NCBI GenBank assembly: GCA_964626885.1 | Contig: CAZVJA010000002.1 | Coordinates: 18,956-82,955 of the forward strand | Length of the DNA stretch: 64,000 nucleotides | Direction of reading: 5' to 3' | Source of the DNA: CAZVJA01 sp964626885 | GTDB lineage: Bacteria; Planctomycetota; Planctomycetia; Planctomycetales; Planctomycetaceae | In this document: one piece after another, positions 34,019-44,145 of the stretch | Numbering within the stretch: the stretch's first letter is position 1 | How the letters are laid out: the number at the start of each line of letters is the position of its first letter | Made by a program: the position numbers and the translations under genes | The notes under the pieces: model-generated | The model's input: the letters and a program-made list of their open reading frames with translations, nothing else | What the model was told of the DNA's origin: nothing | Database searches by the model: none

Positions 34019-37000
34019 TCAAGGAGCCTTTTTCAATTCCGACTCGGTTCCGTGAGGGATTTTCAATTCATCACCTTCCGGCTTTTGCGAATGTGCCCCG
34101 AGAATCGTCCGGGCCAAGTCGGCGGCAAGCTCCGCAAGCCGCCCCTGTTCCTCAGACAGCCGCGCGAGTTCCTGCTGTTGCTCTTTATCGAGCGACTGAT
34201 TCCCTTCGCGAATGCGATCGAAACCCGTCGTTCGTTCGCGGAGATCTTCCTGCATTGTCTTAAGCAGCTTCAGTTGCGCCACAAGCGCGATCAATTCGCC
34301 TGGTGCCCCTTCCCGGTCGGGTTGCTCGGGTTGATCCCGCTGTTCCGGATGTTGTTGATCCGCCTGTGCTTTCTGATCCTGCGTCAGAGCCGCGACAAGA
34401 TCGGCAAACCGTTTGCGGGCTCGACGCTCGGGATCGAGAGTCTGCTCGTCCGTCAACCGGCGCGATAATCGCGCTGCCGCTCGATCCATCTCATCCGCGG
34501 CCTGCCGCAGCGCGAGTTCGAAGACTGCGGCGTCTGGAATCTTGGCAGCCAGAACCTCGGTTTCTGTCTTCAAGCCGCGCTGCACTTCCGCCAAGTTCGC
34601 CAGTGATTTCAGTTGCCCCCGGCTCCAGTTGCCCCGACGTACACGCTCTGCTTCGAGCCTGGTCGTCTCATCGATTACACTTTGCTGGCGCGGAATCATC
34701 GTTTGCAAGGCATCCGCAATTTTCTCAAGAGCTTCGCGAGCAAGCTGGTCTTCCAACTCACGGCGAGCGCGGGCGGTTTCGCGCTGTGCCTGTTCGACGT
34801 CTTCCAACGCTTCTTTCGCGTTTTGTGCTGCTTGTTCGCTCGAATTCTCGCCAAAATTTTGCTCGACCTGTTGCATCCGGGTGGCTGCCCGATGAAGGGT
34901 CTGCTCGGCCCGTTGAATTTGGAGACGCTTCAGCTGCCTGGCCGTTTCGTCAGCGTGCGCCCGCGTCTCGCTTTGCTCTTTCCTTAAGTTTTCCAGCTCT
35001 GCTTTGTGCTTCTCAGCTGTGGGGGAATCGGGTGTGGGGCGCGAGGCGGCGGCCTTATCGGCCCTGGACTGTAGCTGTGCTTCCTTATTGCGGAGCGCTT
35101 CAAGATCCTGCTCGGCCGCATGTATTCGTTCCAGACGCGCTTGCGGGCTGAGATCGTCCCGAGTCTTCATGAGCCGATCGGCTTCTTGAAGGGTCTCAAG
35201 CACTTGTTGCTGATCGATCATCGCCTGCCCGATTTGGTTCTCCCGCAGGCTACGCGATGCGTCTTGCATCTTTCCACCGGTTGCCTGCCGCTGAAGGAAG
35301 TTCCGCATTTCTTGCAGCCGGTTTTCCTCTTTCTGTGGTTCACTGAGTTTTTCGGCTGCTTGCTGTAACTCTTTCTCGAAGTTTTTGAGACGCTCCGCCT
35401 GCTGTGTCTGACGTTCTCCCAAGCGAGCCAGATCGGCTTGTTCTTGCGGCGAAAGTTCGGGAACTCCTTTGGTGAGCGTCTTCCGCGAAGTATCCGCGGT
35501 CTCCGTATTAAGTTTTTTTTGCCGGGCAATCATCTCGTCAAGTTCGGCAGTGAGTTCACGGCGATCGCGCCACCTTCCAAGATCCTGGAGCATCGATTCG
35601 AGCGTTTCAACAATGCTCGTCTGACCGTTCCGAGCTGACTCCAGAGACGCGATACCCCGTCGGGCTGTATTCGGGGTCCGTTCAGCGTCGTTCGGGGAAC
35701 TTGGGGAATTCTCGGCTTCCTTGAGCGCTTCGATCAATTGTTGGTTGATGGCTGTGGAGTGCGATTGCTGTAACTCGAACAATTCGCGGACCATTCGATC
35801 GAGCCGTCCGGCTGTGTCGGCATTTTCGACGTTGTTCCTCCGCAGCTCATTGCGCAGATCGGTCGCGGTGCTGGAAATTCCCACACGTGGATCGTGCAGA
35901 TTTTCCGCAATTCGACGCTGATCCAGTTCGATTCGTTTGAGCATGTCGAGATCGGATGCCTGTAATCGCCCAGCCTTGCTCCACTGCAATTGAAGCACGT
36001 TGACTTCGTCTCGTGCCTGCTGCTGCGTTTGTCGAACCTTTTCCATCTGTTCCAACAGGGCCAATTGCCGCGCCGCGATTTCGTTGGATTTTTCTTCCCG
36101 CGAAACAACCAGCAATGACCGCGAGGGACTCCGGCCGATGCCTGCATTGGGATCATTCGATGTCGATTGTAAGTCGTCAGTCGCCTCAGCATGGTAAACG
36201 ACGCGCATTCCCTCGCGCAGACGCAGGTCCGCAAGCTTCCAGAGATGTTCCACAGTGACCGGTCCCGCCGAACCGGACGGCATGGCGAGCGAAATTGCCT
36301 CAGAAACGGCATCGGTGCTTTCCCCCAATTGATACCGCAGGCGGACGTCGCGCAAACTGATGTCATCCTTCGCGGTAACCCGCAGGGGAACTTCCGCATC
36401 CACGGTGACGTTGATATCGGAAGGGGGCTCTTCAATCGATACTTGCGGGACGAGATCCGCGATGCCTCGCAATTCATATCGCACATCTTTGTGCGTGAAT
36501 CCGTACCGGTCGACAAAGTCGAATCCATACGGGAACGCGCCGGCCGACTCGACGACAAACGACGCCTGAAATCCCGTGCCCGCGGCGTCGAGCTTCAGTG
36601 GCACTACATCCTTTTCGTGCAGATGAAGCATTGCCTCGGAAACTGGAACATCGACCCGAACGGCGATGTTAACACGCGTGCCGACAAGCGCCTGAATATG
36701 ACCCACGCCCGGCGAGAGATTCGTTACGGAGATACCCGTGTAATTCGGTGGCGCGAGCGTCACTTGCAAATCCACAATAACCGGTGACGGCACAATCTCA
36801 ATGTTATGGAACGGCATTGAATCGTCATCGCCGCCGACAACTCGAAATCGCAGCGAACCCTCGGCTGTCGGAATCTTCACGGCGTAGACTTCGTGTGTTG
36901 CTCCCTGCTCATCACGAAGCGTCGTCTGGCGGAGCGTTTCCCAAACGGGCTCCTCGTTCCCGATCTGCAAAACAAGCCGCACGTCCTTCGGAAGTCGCCC

Positions 37001-37690
37001 GTCAGCATCGTCCACGAAATACTCCACGGGGCGTCCGCGCACCACGCGGAATGGCTCATCCGTGGGGAACTCCACCGGTGCGAACTGTTCGGTGAGCAAG
37101 CGGAGATTGGTTCGCCGCGGCCAAGCTTCAGCGGAGAACGGGAGCAGCAGGCGTTTGAGAGCCAACCCGGCACTGGGCGGATGCGCGACAGTCAGCAAGA
37201 TTGCCACGACGCAGACGACCAATGCCGTAGCCGCCGCACGCCGGGCAGGAGCAGCGTTGACGACTTTTGAGAGATCAATTCTCTCGAACCGTTCAACCGT
37301 CTCCTCAATCACGCGCTTCTGTAATTCAGGCGATCCAAGCCGCGCGTCGGTCCCTTCTTCCAAAAACTGAACCGTGCTGGCCAGGCTGTCCGCAAAATCG
37401 GGAAATCGGTGTTCGATTCTTTGAGCGACGTCGAGATTGGAGGCCGGTTGCGACAGGCCGACCACAAGGAACCGTTGCACCCCCCAGACGGCGGCACCAA
37501 TGATTCCGATGAGAAATGTCAACCGCACTCCAGGGTCATCCAGGTGCAGCGCCCAGTCTGCCAACCCGGCGACCAATAGCAGGCCGACCACGATCGCGAA
37601 TACCCGGCTGAGACCATGGGTCCATACCAGGCGGCGAATACGTCTTCGCAAACGCGTCAGACGAGCGAAAAGAGTGCCCGGAAGGGTCAC
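34019..37690 (-). CDS. DUF4175-type giant membrane coiled-coil protein
   Basis: 1223 aa from GTG 37690 with GGAG eight bases upstream. Two transmembrane helices near the N-terminus (VFAIVVGLLLVAGLADWAL, FLIGIIGAAVWGVQRFLVV) and a third at ~150-170 (AATALVVCVVAILLTVAHPP). Next come repeated beta-sandwich segments with VDLQVTLAPPNYTGIS and EPPSDINVTVDAEVPLRVTAKDDISLRDVRLRY, then about 700 residues of coiled coil rich in Arg/Glu/Gln, and a charged C-terminus. The layout matches DUF4175 of Planctomycetes and some Alphaproteobacteria. It could span the envelope; its function is unknown. It is flanked by the vWA gene (81 bp away) and the coupled Gln-rich gene. Confidence 0.82.
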   Translation of the reverse strand: MTLPGTLFARLTRLRRRIRRLVWTHGLSRVFAIVVGLLLVAGLADWALHLDDPGVRLTFLIGIIGAAVWGVQRFLVVGLSQPASNLDVAQRIEHRFPDFADSLASTVQFLEEGTDARLGSPELQKRVIEETVERFERIDLSKVVNAAPARRAAATALVVCVVAILLTVAHPPSAGLALKRLLLPFSAEAWPRRTNLRLLTEQFAPVEFPTDEPFRVVRGRPVEYFVDDADGRLPKDVRLVLQIGNEEPVWETLRQTTLRDEQGATHEVYAVKIPTAEGSLRFRVVGGDDDSMPFHNIEIVPSPVIVDLQVTLAPPNYTGISVTNLSPGVGHIQALVGTRVNIAVRVDVPVSEAMLHLHEKDVVPLKLDAAGTGFQASFVVESAGAFPYGFDFVDRYGFTHKDVRYELRGIADLVPQVSIEEPPSDINVTVDAEVPLRVTAKDDISLRDVRLRYQLGESTDAVSEAISLAMPSGSAGPVTVEHLWKLADLRLREGMRVVYHAEATDDLQSTSNDPNAGIGRSPSRSLLVVSREEKSNEIAARQLALLEQMEKVRQTQQQARDEVNVLQLQWSKAGRLQASDLDMLKRIELDQRRIAENLHDPRVGISSTATDLRNELRRNNVENADTAGRLDRMVRELFELQQSHSTAINQQLIEALKEAENSPSSPNDAERTPNTARRGIASLESARNGQTSIVETLESMLQDLGRWRDRRELTAELDEMIARQKKLNTETADTSRKTLTKGVPELSPQEQADLARLGERQTQQAERLKNFEKELQQAAEKLSEPQKEENRLQEMRNFLQRQATGGKMQDASRSLRENQIGQAMIDQQQVLETLQEADRLMKTRDDLSPQARLERIHAAEQDLEALRNKEAQLQSRADKAAASRPTPDSPTAEKHKAELENLRKEQSETRAHADETARQLKRLQIQRAEQTLHRAATRMQQVEQNFGENSSEQAAQNAKEALEDVEQAQRETARARRELEDQLAREALEKIADALQTMIPRQQSVIDETTRLEAERVRRGNWSRGQLKSLANLAEVQRGLKTETEVLAAKIPDAAVFELALRQAADEMDRAAARLSRRLTDEQTLDPERRARKRFADLVAALTQDQKAQADQQHPEQRDQPEQPDREGAPGELIALVAQLKLLKTMQEDLRERTTGFDRIREGNQSLDKEQQQELARLSEEQGRLAELAADLARTILGAHSQKPEGDELKIPHGTESELKKAP

Positions 37691-37771
37691 GCCCGGTCTC
37701 CGGAAAGTTGAGAGTCACCGGATGGCTTTGACGAATTGTTCACCGGCAACAGTAATTACTCACCGTTCAAA

Positions 37772-40186
37772 TCATATCAGTCGGGACCGTTTCCGCAAAA
37801 TCCATTCTCCCGTGAGGAGCAACGCGAACAGCCCCAACAATTCCGGCCGATTCCAGAGGGGAATCGGATCATGCGACTTCAGCACCATCGGGGAACCATC
37901 CGGCAGCTCTTCCGGCAGCCGCGATGCGTCGGAAAGACGATAGAACCGCCCATGCGTGATCAGTGCGGCCTGCTCGAGTTCTTGACGATCGAGACTCCTT
38001 CGTTCGAGTTCGCCGCGAGGAGCCTCCACCCGATAATCGGCCGAGGGGGCAGATTCGGTGAACGACGGGGAACTCACCCAAGCATGAAACGATCCGGAAA
38101 CGGAGGACCGCCATTGCCCCTCGAACACATTCGGCGCGTCGGTGCGGCGAGTGAGCGTCACCGTTTGGCTGACGTCACCGCGGCGTTCGATTGCAACTCG
38201 CACTCCTTCTGCGTCCGGAGGCAACATTCGCTCGTCCAGGAAACGCACGCGCAGATTCACGGGTTCGCCCTGCTGATAGACAAGCCGGTCGACCGTCAGT
38301 TCGGCATTCCGGTCTCGGCCGAGAAGTTTCGAACGACTGAGGAAGCGAAGCGCCTGAACCCAATAGCGGCCATAGTAAAGGTCACCAGCTCGGTACCGCC
38401 ATCGCCACAGCTCGTCGGTCGCGTGATAGAGAACCTTCCCTCCGCCAAACGGAGCCATGGCAATAACCGGAAGGGCATCGGTCGATGTTCCCGGTGGGCG
38501 ATATTCCGCGAAGACGCGCGACCCCGGCCGCAGCACTGGAGATTCAAACAGCCAATGCATCAGCGGTAAAGAGTCCCAGACGTCGCTAGTTTCGTCGAAG
38601 GTTGCCGGAAACCGGAAAATCGGCGATCCCTTTCTGCCATCGACGGTGAGCTGCGGGCGAAAACCTTCCGTCGCCAATAAATCACCGGAAGCCGATGTTT
38701 GCTCCAGTTCAATCGGCAATAAAGCTTCCAGCGACGTCCCTCGAAAGGACAACGGGACGTTCCGTGGTCCGGCGACAACGATCAATCCCCCCCCAGCGTC
38801 TCGCACAAAATCACGCACATTCTCAATCGCCGTACTGCTGAGAAATCCCGGATTGACATCACCCAAAATCACAACGTCGTAACGAAACAACTCCTCGCGC
38901 GTCACCGGAAAGTTTGTAAGCGCTGTTGCATCCTCCGAAACATATTCGTTGTCGGCTTCAAACAACACCGTCCGAACTTCGACGGTTGGTTCTCGTTCCA
39001 GCAGATGCTTAACAAAACGGAACTCCCACCGCGGCGCCGAGTCGACCAGCAACACGCGGATCTTTTCCTCACGCACAGAGACGTGACGAATCTCGGCGTT
39101 ATTCTCCTTATTTGTCTCCCCAGGTTCGGGAGAGATCGCAACAACATAGTCAAACTCTCCCGGCTTCGGCGGTGCATAAGGCAGCTCGAGCGTGACAGGT
39201 TCACTGTCGGCAACCAGACGTACCGGCTTACTAGCGAGTACTTCATCGGAACCTTGTACTTTGAGTGTCGCCGTCACGGTCTTGCCGGCATGTCCGTGTG
39301 CAGTCACTGTCGCGGTAAACGCCAACGGATCATTTACAAACGCGACATCGTCAACAAGCAAATCATACAGTTCGATGTCGCGCGTCGGTTCTTCGCTGCC
39401 GATGCCGACCGTATAGATCGGTACCAGGCTGCCGCGAGCCATTTTCGCCCCTTGGGTTAGCCGATCCGCATCGGTCGTGCTCGTAATGCCGTCCGACACG
39501 ATGACGATCGCCGCGGGGGGTGAGCCGCGCAAATCGTCGAGCACCTTCTGAACCGCGGGACCGGGGCGTGTACGGGTTCCTTCGGGTTTGGCTTCGGACA
39601 GGCTGGTAACAAGTGGAGGGAGATTGTCGGAACTCACAGATTCGTTTGTCCCGAGCGAGACCGCCGTTTCCGAAAAGCAATAGACACGCAACTTGTGACG
39701 GTCAAGGATTTGCTGCAGGAATTGGCCGTCATTTGACAACAGCAACGAACGAGCGATGTTCCAACGCGAGTGCGACGGAGCATTGTTCTCGGAGACAAGC
39801 CGCCGTGCGACTTCCTCGTCGGCCGCGCGAGGGTACACATCTTCGATAGTCATGCTGCCGGAATCATCTATGAGAAGCGCGACCACCGGTAGGCCGATCC
39901 GGTTGATGGTCAGTCGCATCCCGGAAAGGAAAAGGATGAGCATCACGAGAAGTGAAAGTCGCAATGCGACGAGAACGATCCGCCGAACAAGCGGTACTCC
40001 CGCGGCATCTCGCTGGTAAATGAAGGAGACCGAATAGACAATCGCCGCCGCACCGAGAAGAACGCACCACGTCGGCAGCCAGTTAGGCCACGGTACGTCG
40101 TAGTGAATGCTCCAAGCCGTCCCCTGTCCCGGCTGTGCCGCTGGGATGTTGAAGTACCATTCGAAAAGCCGCTGCCAGATATGCAT
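37772..40186 (-). CDS. Membrane protein with von Willebrand factor A and GATase-like domains
   Basis: 804 aa. N-terminal helices (WCVLLGAAAIVYSVSFIY, IVLVALRLSLLVMLILFLSGM) and one C-terminal helix (LLGLFALLLTGEWIL). The vWA domain begins VVALLIDDSGSM with MIDAS residues D107, S109, S111. It continues through VIVSDGITSTTDADRL, a beta-sandwich (CARDB-like, DPLAFTATVTAHGHAGKTVTATLKV), a GATase1-like block (VVILGDVNPGFLSSTAIENVRDFVRDAGGGLIVVAGP), and another beta domain. The arrangement resembles BatA-like and planctomycete "VWA domain-containing" proteins. It is first in a three-gene unit with DUF4175; probably a surface or envelope assembly factor. Confidence 0.85.
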   Translation of the reverse strand: MHIWQRLFEWYFNIPAAQPGQGTAWSIHYDVPWPNWLPTWCVLLGAAAIVYSVSFIYQRDAAGVPLVRRIVLVALRLSLLVMLILFLSGMRLTINRIGLPVVALLIDDSGSMTIEDVYPRAADEEVARRLVSENNAPSHSRWNIARSLLLSNDGQFLQQILDRHKLRVYCFSETAVSLGTNESVSSDNLPPLVTSLSEAKPEGTRTRPGPAVQKVLDDLRGSPPAAIVIVSDGITSTTDADRLTQGAKMARGSLVPIYTVGIGSEEPTRDIELYDLLVDDVAFVNDPLAFTATVTAHGHAGKTVTATLKVQGSDEVLASKPVRLVADSEPVTLELPYAPPKPGEFDYVVAISPEPGETNKENNAEIRHVSVREEKIRVLLVDSAPRWEFRFVKHLLEREPTVEVRTVLFEADNEYVSEDATALTNFPVTREELFRYDVVILGDVNPGFLSSTAIENVRDFVRDAGGGLIVVAGPRNVPLSFRGTSLEALLPIELEQTSASGDLLATEGFRPQLTVDGRKGSPIFRFPATFDETSDVWDSLPLMHWLFESPVLRPGSRVFAEYRPPGTSTDALPVIAMAPFGGGKVLYHATDELWRWRYRAGDLYYGRYWVQALRFLSRSKLLGRDRNAELTVDRLVYQQGEPVNLRVRFLDERMLPPDAEGVRVAIERRGDVSQTVTLTRRTDAPNVFEGQWRSSVSGSFHAWVSSPSFTESAPSADYRVEAPRGELERRSLDRQELEQAALITHGRFYRLSDASRLPEELPDGSPMVLKSHDPIPLWNRPELLGLFALLLTGEWILRKRSRLI

Positions 40187-40390
40187 GCCATTCCGCTCGC
40201 ACGATCGCGATCGACAACCGACGATTTCAGAGGGGTTGATCGATAACCGGTCTTATTATCTGCGACCGAAACTACTTTTCGCCGGTGGACCGCTGACGTC
40301 GATGGATTATACGACGCGGGGAGAAACCACGACCAGACAGCAGCACTTTCGCCCTCATCTCCGGCAGTTCCCTGCATTCGACAGGCGACG

Positions 40391-41239
40391 TCAGATGTTC
40401 CAAAAATCGGCCGGTTTTCCGTAGCGGACTAGAAAATTACGGAGATCGTCGCGGAGCAGATCTCCGACCCATTCGCGCGATTCGGAATTCCAGACAGGCC
40501 GACACTTCATCTCCTTGAAAAAGTAGCGGCGAGCGACTCTTTGTCGCAGTTCTCGGGGAAATCGGCGGGCGACCTTGCGATAACCAGGGACTGACTGCAA
40601 CCTCGACAGGACTGTACCGGGAACGCGTTTCCCTTCTGACCGGTTGAGATGTCCTCCCGCATTGGGAATCGCGATTTCGGGATCGACCCCCAGAAACTCG
40701 AAGCAACCGCGCATCACCGCTGCCGGGTCTTCCTTGAAATCTTCGTAGAACACGACGTGAATGTTTTCGTCCGAATAGATCTCCCGGAATGGATCGAGTT
40801 GTGCCAGATAATTGCTACTATCGACGAACCAATGCCGATTCACCTTGAGGGCATGGTTGAAATCGCGATGTACGGGATCCCCCGCGTTTGAGCGTTTTTC
40901 AATCCAATAGGATTCGATTCGATCGAACGGATCGCGAACAGTATAGATCAGCTTCAGCTCCGGAGCATACGCGGCAATGCGGGGCAGGGCATTGGGGAAC
41001 TGCTCCTTCATGCTGCTGGCGTTTGAACCTTCGCCGCGCATTTTCTTCCTTCCCGCATCGGCATACAACGACTCGTACCAATCGAAGCCACGCGCGAAGA
41101 TTTCATCATGGTTGAAGAATTGCGGCTCCTTGCATTTGACCATGAATACGTCGGGGTGCTTGCCGAGGAGCGAACAGATGGTGGTGGTGGCGCACTTCGC
41201 CGCACCGATGACCATGTAATTCGGCTTCATAACATCCAT
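40391..41239 (-). CDS. Sulfotransferase (PAPS-dependent)
   Basis: 282 aa from ATG 41239 (41230 or GTG 41299 are alternatives). The 5'-PSB motif GAAKCATTTICSLLG near the start binds the PAPS phosphosulfate; the 3'-PB motif is YTVRDPFDRIESYW. The middle holds VHRDFNHAL and YLAQLDPFREIYSDENIHVVFYEDFKEDP, typical of bacterial carbohydrate sulfotransferases. It transfers sulfate from PAPS to a hydroxyl, here presumably of an exported glycan. The stop is 204 bp from the vWA start; the start lies 77 bp downstream of the 2OG oxygenase stop in the same direction. Confidence 0.88.
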   Translation of the reverse strand: MDVMKPNYMVIGAAKCATTTICSLLGKHPDVFMVKCKEPQFFNHDEIFARGFDWYESLYADAGRKKMRGEGSNASSMKEQFPNALPRIAAYAPELKLIYTVRDPFDRIESYWIEKRSNAGDPVHRDFNHALKVNRHWFVDSSNYLAQLDPFREIYSDENIHVVFYEDFKEDPAAVMRGCFEFLGVDPEIAIPNAGGHLNRSEGKRVPGTVLSRLQSVPGYRKVARRFPRELRQRVARRYFFKEMKCRPVWNSESREWVGDLLRDDLRNFLVRYGKPADFWNI

Positions 41240-41315
41240 AGCACGCGGACGGACGTCCGGCTTCCAAATCAGGGGGGAGTGGGAACGACGAAGCTCCACA
41301 CAAGCGAAAAAGGTT

Positions 41316-42119
41316 CTATCCCAAAGTCTTCTGTTTGACTCGTCTCAGCGTCCGTCTCAGCCAGCGGCCGGCCTTCTCCGCGGGCATCGTAACCGCTCCC
41401 TTCAGCCGCTCGTTAGGGCGGGCACGGAAGATTGTCGAATGGGCCTTTCCATTCCAATGTGCTGGGGCTTCGACCGTGTAGTAATAGGCGGCGAACGACT
41501 TTCTCGAATTCTCGGGAGGACATTGCACCTCCGTTACACCGTGGAAGCTGACGTTTGTCGTCTGGAATGCCACGCAACGATTAAACAGCGGCGCGTGCGA
41601 ATGGTGGCAGACCTTAACATCGGCGTCCCACAATTCAAAGTTCCCCCCCCACTCTGGGCGCCAGTCGCGATTGAAAAAGACGAGAATGTTCATTCTGCGG
41701 TGCAACTGGCGGTCCTCGAGATAATTGAAGTCGACGTGCACGTCGAGATGCCCGCGTGAGTTTGTCTGATGCAGCCCCCCCCCCACAAGCTGAGGATCGT
41801 CGAGCAGATTCGGAATGTCCATTGCGTAGGACATCAGATCGCGGAACTCTTGTGATGCGAGCAATTGGTGCAGCTTGAACGTGGCGGGCCCAAACTTCGT
41901 CGAATCAGTGACTTGAACCTTTCCGCGTTCGTTTACAGCAGAAAAACTTTTCCCCTGCGTCAGTGCCTGTTGAAATGGAGGAAACTCACTGCGTACCTCC
42001 TCGGCGAATTCGGGACGCAGGAAATTATCGATCGCAAAATTTCGCACTGGTTGCGACTCGCGCACCTGGGAGCGGAGTTCATCCCGGTCTATAGGATTGA
42101 GCAGGTCCATGAGTGACAT
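41316..42119 (-). CDS. 2OG-Fe(II) oxygenase superfamily protein
   Basis: 267 aa from ATG 42119, chosen for the AAGGAG seven bases upstream; a longer reading to 42224 lacks a ribosome site. Double-stranded beta-helix core: HLDVHVDFNY (iron ligands His and Asp), LVFFNRDWRPEWGGNFELWD, NRCVAFQTTNVSFHGVTEVQCPPENSRKSFAAYYYT (distal His and the 2OG-binding Arg). Related proteins act on sugars or protein side chains in surface-polymer loci. Upstream of the sulfotransferase on the same strand, so both probably modify the same polymer. Confidence 0.88.
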   Translation of the reverse strand: MSLMDLLNPIDRDELRSQVRESQPVRNFAIDNFLRPEFAEEVRSEFPPFQQALTQGKSFSAVNERGKVQVTDSTKFGPATFKLHQLLASQEFRDLMSYAMDIPNLLDDPQLVGGGLHQTNSRGHLDVHVDFNYLEDRQLHRRMNILVFFNRDWRPEWGGNFELWDADVKVCHHSHAPLFNRCVAFQTTNVSFHGVTEVQCPPENSRKSFAAYYYTVEAPAHWNGKAHSTIFRARPNERLKGAVTMPAEKAGRWLRRTLRRVKQKTLG

Positions 42120-42571
42120 CGTTTGCTCCTTTATGATTGACGGTCCTTGTCGTGATGCGGTAATCGACGCGATTAACAAACGAGAACCCGGCCCGCAGTT
42201 CCACTGAGTACTCCGACGATACAAAGTTACGATCGTACCGTAAACGGAATCTCGGACGAAGTGGGAAATCCCGAGTCAAATCGATGAAGCCGCATGAAAA
42301 CCTTGCGGCAATCCGCGGTGATCTGGCATCAGAATTGCACTCTTCATCCGCTGGGGCGTACACTCGACAATACCTCCCCTGATCAGCGAGAATCAGCAAT
42401 CAGAAGATCCTGTACGCCACCAGGATGTTCACCAGATGCCAGCAAAGGGCCAAGTGGGTCTGGGAATGGAGTCCCTCGTCGAATTGGAATAGATGTACCC
42501 CCAGAAACAGGTGCTTCGGCCGATGGCTTGTCGGGCGGTGGCGCTCTGCTAACTTCCGTGACGACCAGACT
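42120..42571. other. Intergenic region between divergent polysaccharide genes
   Basis: 452 bases with no supported gene. Holds the minus-strand promoter candidate at 42215-42243 and, if the flippase start is correct, its leader. Confidence 0.4.
42215..42243 (-). promoter_or_regulatory. Candidate promoter of the 2OG oxygenase/sulfotransferase unit
   Basis: On the minus strand TTTACG (42243-42238), a 17-base spacer and TATCGT (42220-42215). It is about 95 bases upstream of ATG 42119. Both boxes are two or so bases from consensus. Confidence 0.35.
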
Positions 42572-44074
42572 GTGACAGACCCGTCGATCAATCCACCCCT
42601 GGTGGAATCTCACCGATCCTTAGAGCCAGCTGTTGCTCGCGGCATTACACAGGGGCCGTCCGTGGAGGACGATATCTCTCAGCATAACCCCCAGAGAGAC
42701 CCCAGAGTGCAGCTGTCGGTCAGCCAGGAAGCACAAGTTCCCCCGGCAACGGCTCCATCTCCGATATCTCTGCGAACGTTAGCTATGCGCGGGTCGGTGG
42801 TAACAATCGTCGGCTTCGGGAGCGTGCAGCTTTTGCGATTGGCCACGAACGTGATTCTGGCTCGTTGGCTGGCCCCCGAGGCATTCGGCCTGATGTTACT
42901 GTGTTACGGGTTACTCGAAGGGCTGGCCATGTTCTCCGCGGTTGGGGAAGGGCCGGCTATCATCCGCGACAAACGCGGCGATGATCCCGACTTCTTAAAT
43001 ACGGCGTGGACCGTGCAGGCACTCCGCGGCCTTTACATATGGCTGGCCGCCTGCCTGCTCGCCTGGCCGATGTCGCGCTTCTACGGTAATACGCAGCTCG
43101 CGCAACTCGTTCCGGTGGTTGGATTGACCTGCGTAATGGAAGGATTCAACTCGACTGCCATTCATACTGCCAAGCGGCACATGTCGCTCGGGCGATTAAC
43201 CATGATAGACCTGATCGCGCATGTGATCGCGGCTTCTGCAATGGTCACATGGGCTTACTTCAGTCCGACAGTCTGGGCACTCCCTGTATTTGGGATTGTT
43301 GACACAGCTCTCATGCTCCTGTTGTCGCACCGGATGCTGCCGAACATTGGTCATCGATTTCGCTGGGACCGGAACGCCGTACGCACGTTGCGCGAATTTG
43401 GGAAGTGGATTTTTCTATCGAGCGCACTGGAATTCATAGCGCGACAGTCCGACAAATTTCTGTTGGGACATTACGTCGAGTTTGCAACGCTTGGCATTTA
43501 TGCGGTCGCCGTGAACTTGAGCGAACCGGTGGTACGGCTCAACACGCAAATGACTCGAAACATCATGATGCCGGCCCTTAGCAGAACTTTTCGCGCAGCA
43601 CCGGAACTTACTCGCAACACATATTATCGCGCGCGGCTTGGGATTGACGCGCTACACCTCCCGGTAATCGGTTTTCTGGCATCAGCCGGCGCGCTCGTCG
43701 TGAGTTTGATGTACCGGGGTCCGTTTACCGAGGCGGGCTGGATGCTGCAGATCCTCTGCCTACGGACATCCCTAAGATGCCTGACCGAGCCGAGTAGCGC
43801 CGTCTGCATGGCAATGGGGACTCCACGACACGTAACACTCGCAAGACTTCTTCGGGCCATCTCAATCGTTGCCGCCATTCCCATTGGCTGGCATTTTGGA
43901 GGAATTGCGGGTGTGATTTGGGGCGTCGGTATTTCCGAAGTCCCAGTGCTGCTGGCACTCTGGGGAGCGCAAATCAAGCTCGGTGTTTTTGATCTTCGCC
44001 GCGAAAGTGTCGCGTTGTTATTGTCTGGTGCGGGCTGGATTGCGGGCTGGCTACTGAAAATGGCGGTTTCATAA
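42572..44074 (+). CDS. Oligosaccharide flippase (Wzx/MATE-type)
   Basis: Ends at 44074; start uncertain. GTG 42572 gives 500 aa; the open frame extends to 42425 and the first ATG of conserved sequence is 42785 (MRGSVVTIVGFGSVQLLRLATNVILARWLAPEAFGLM). The last is the typical first helix, but homologous flippases have residues before it, so I prefer the GTG. Roughly twelve to fourteen hydrophobic helices, with LREFGKWIFLSSALEFIARQSDKFLLGHYVEFATLGIYAVAVNLSEP at the centre. Flips lipid-linked sugar repeat units across the cytoplasmic membrane. First gene of the plus-strand half of the polysaccharide cluster; the following FkbM gene starts about 70 bp downstream. Confidence 0.85.
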   Translation: MTDPSINPPLVESHRSLEPAVARGITQGPSVEDDISQHNPQRDPRVQLSVSQEAQVPPATAPSPISLRTLAMRGSVVTIVGFGSVQLLRLATNVILARWLAPEAFGLMLLCYGLLEGLAMFSAVGEGPAIIRDKRGDDPDFLNTAWTVQALRGLYIWLAACLLAWPMSRFYGNTQLAQLVPVVGLTCVMEGFNSTAIHTAKRHMSLGRLTMIDLIAHVIAASAMVTWAYFSPTVWALPVFGIVDTALMLLLSHRMLPNIGHRFRWDRNAVRTLREFGKWIFLSSALEFIARQSDKFLLGHYVEFATLGIYAVAVNLSEPVVRLNTQMTRNIMMPALSRTFRAAPELTRNTYYRARLGIDALHLPVIGFLASAGALVVSLMYRGPFTEAGWMLQILCLRTSLRCLTEPSSAVCMAMGTPRHVTLARLLRAISIVAAIPIGWHFGGIAGVIWGVGISEVPVLLALWGAQIKLGVFDLRRESVALLLSGAGWIAGWLLKMAVS

Positions 44075-44145
44075 CTTCAGGAAAGTCAACCTCATGTTCA
44101 AACGGCGAAGCGGCCTGCGTCCCTCTCGCCGTGGGATGTTCGAGT

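Noticed and set aside
35734..36558. 274-aa minus-strand frame inside the DUF4175 gene
   Set aside because: Same strand but another frame, no ribosome site, low complexity; shadow of the coiled-coil coding sequence.
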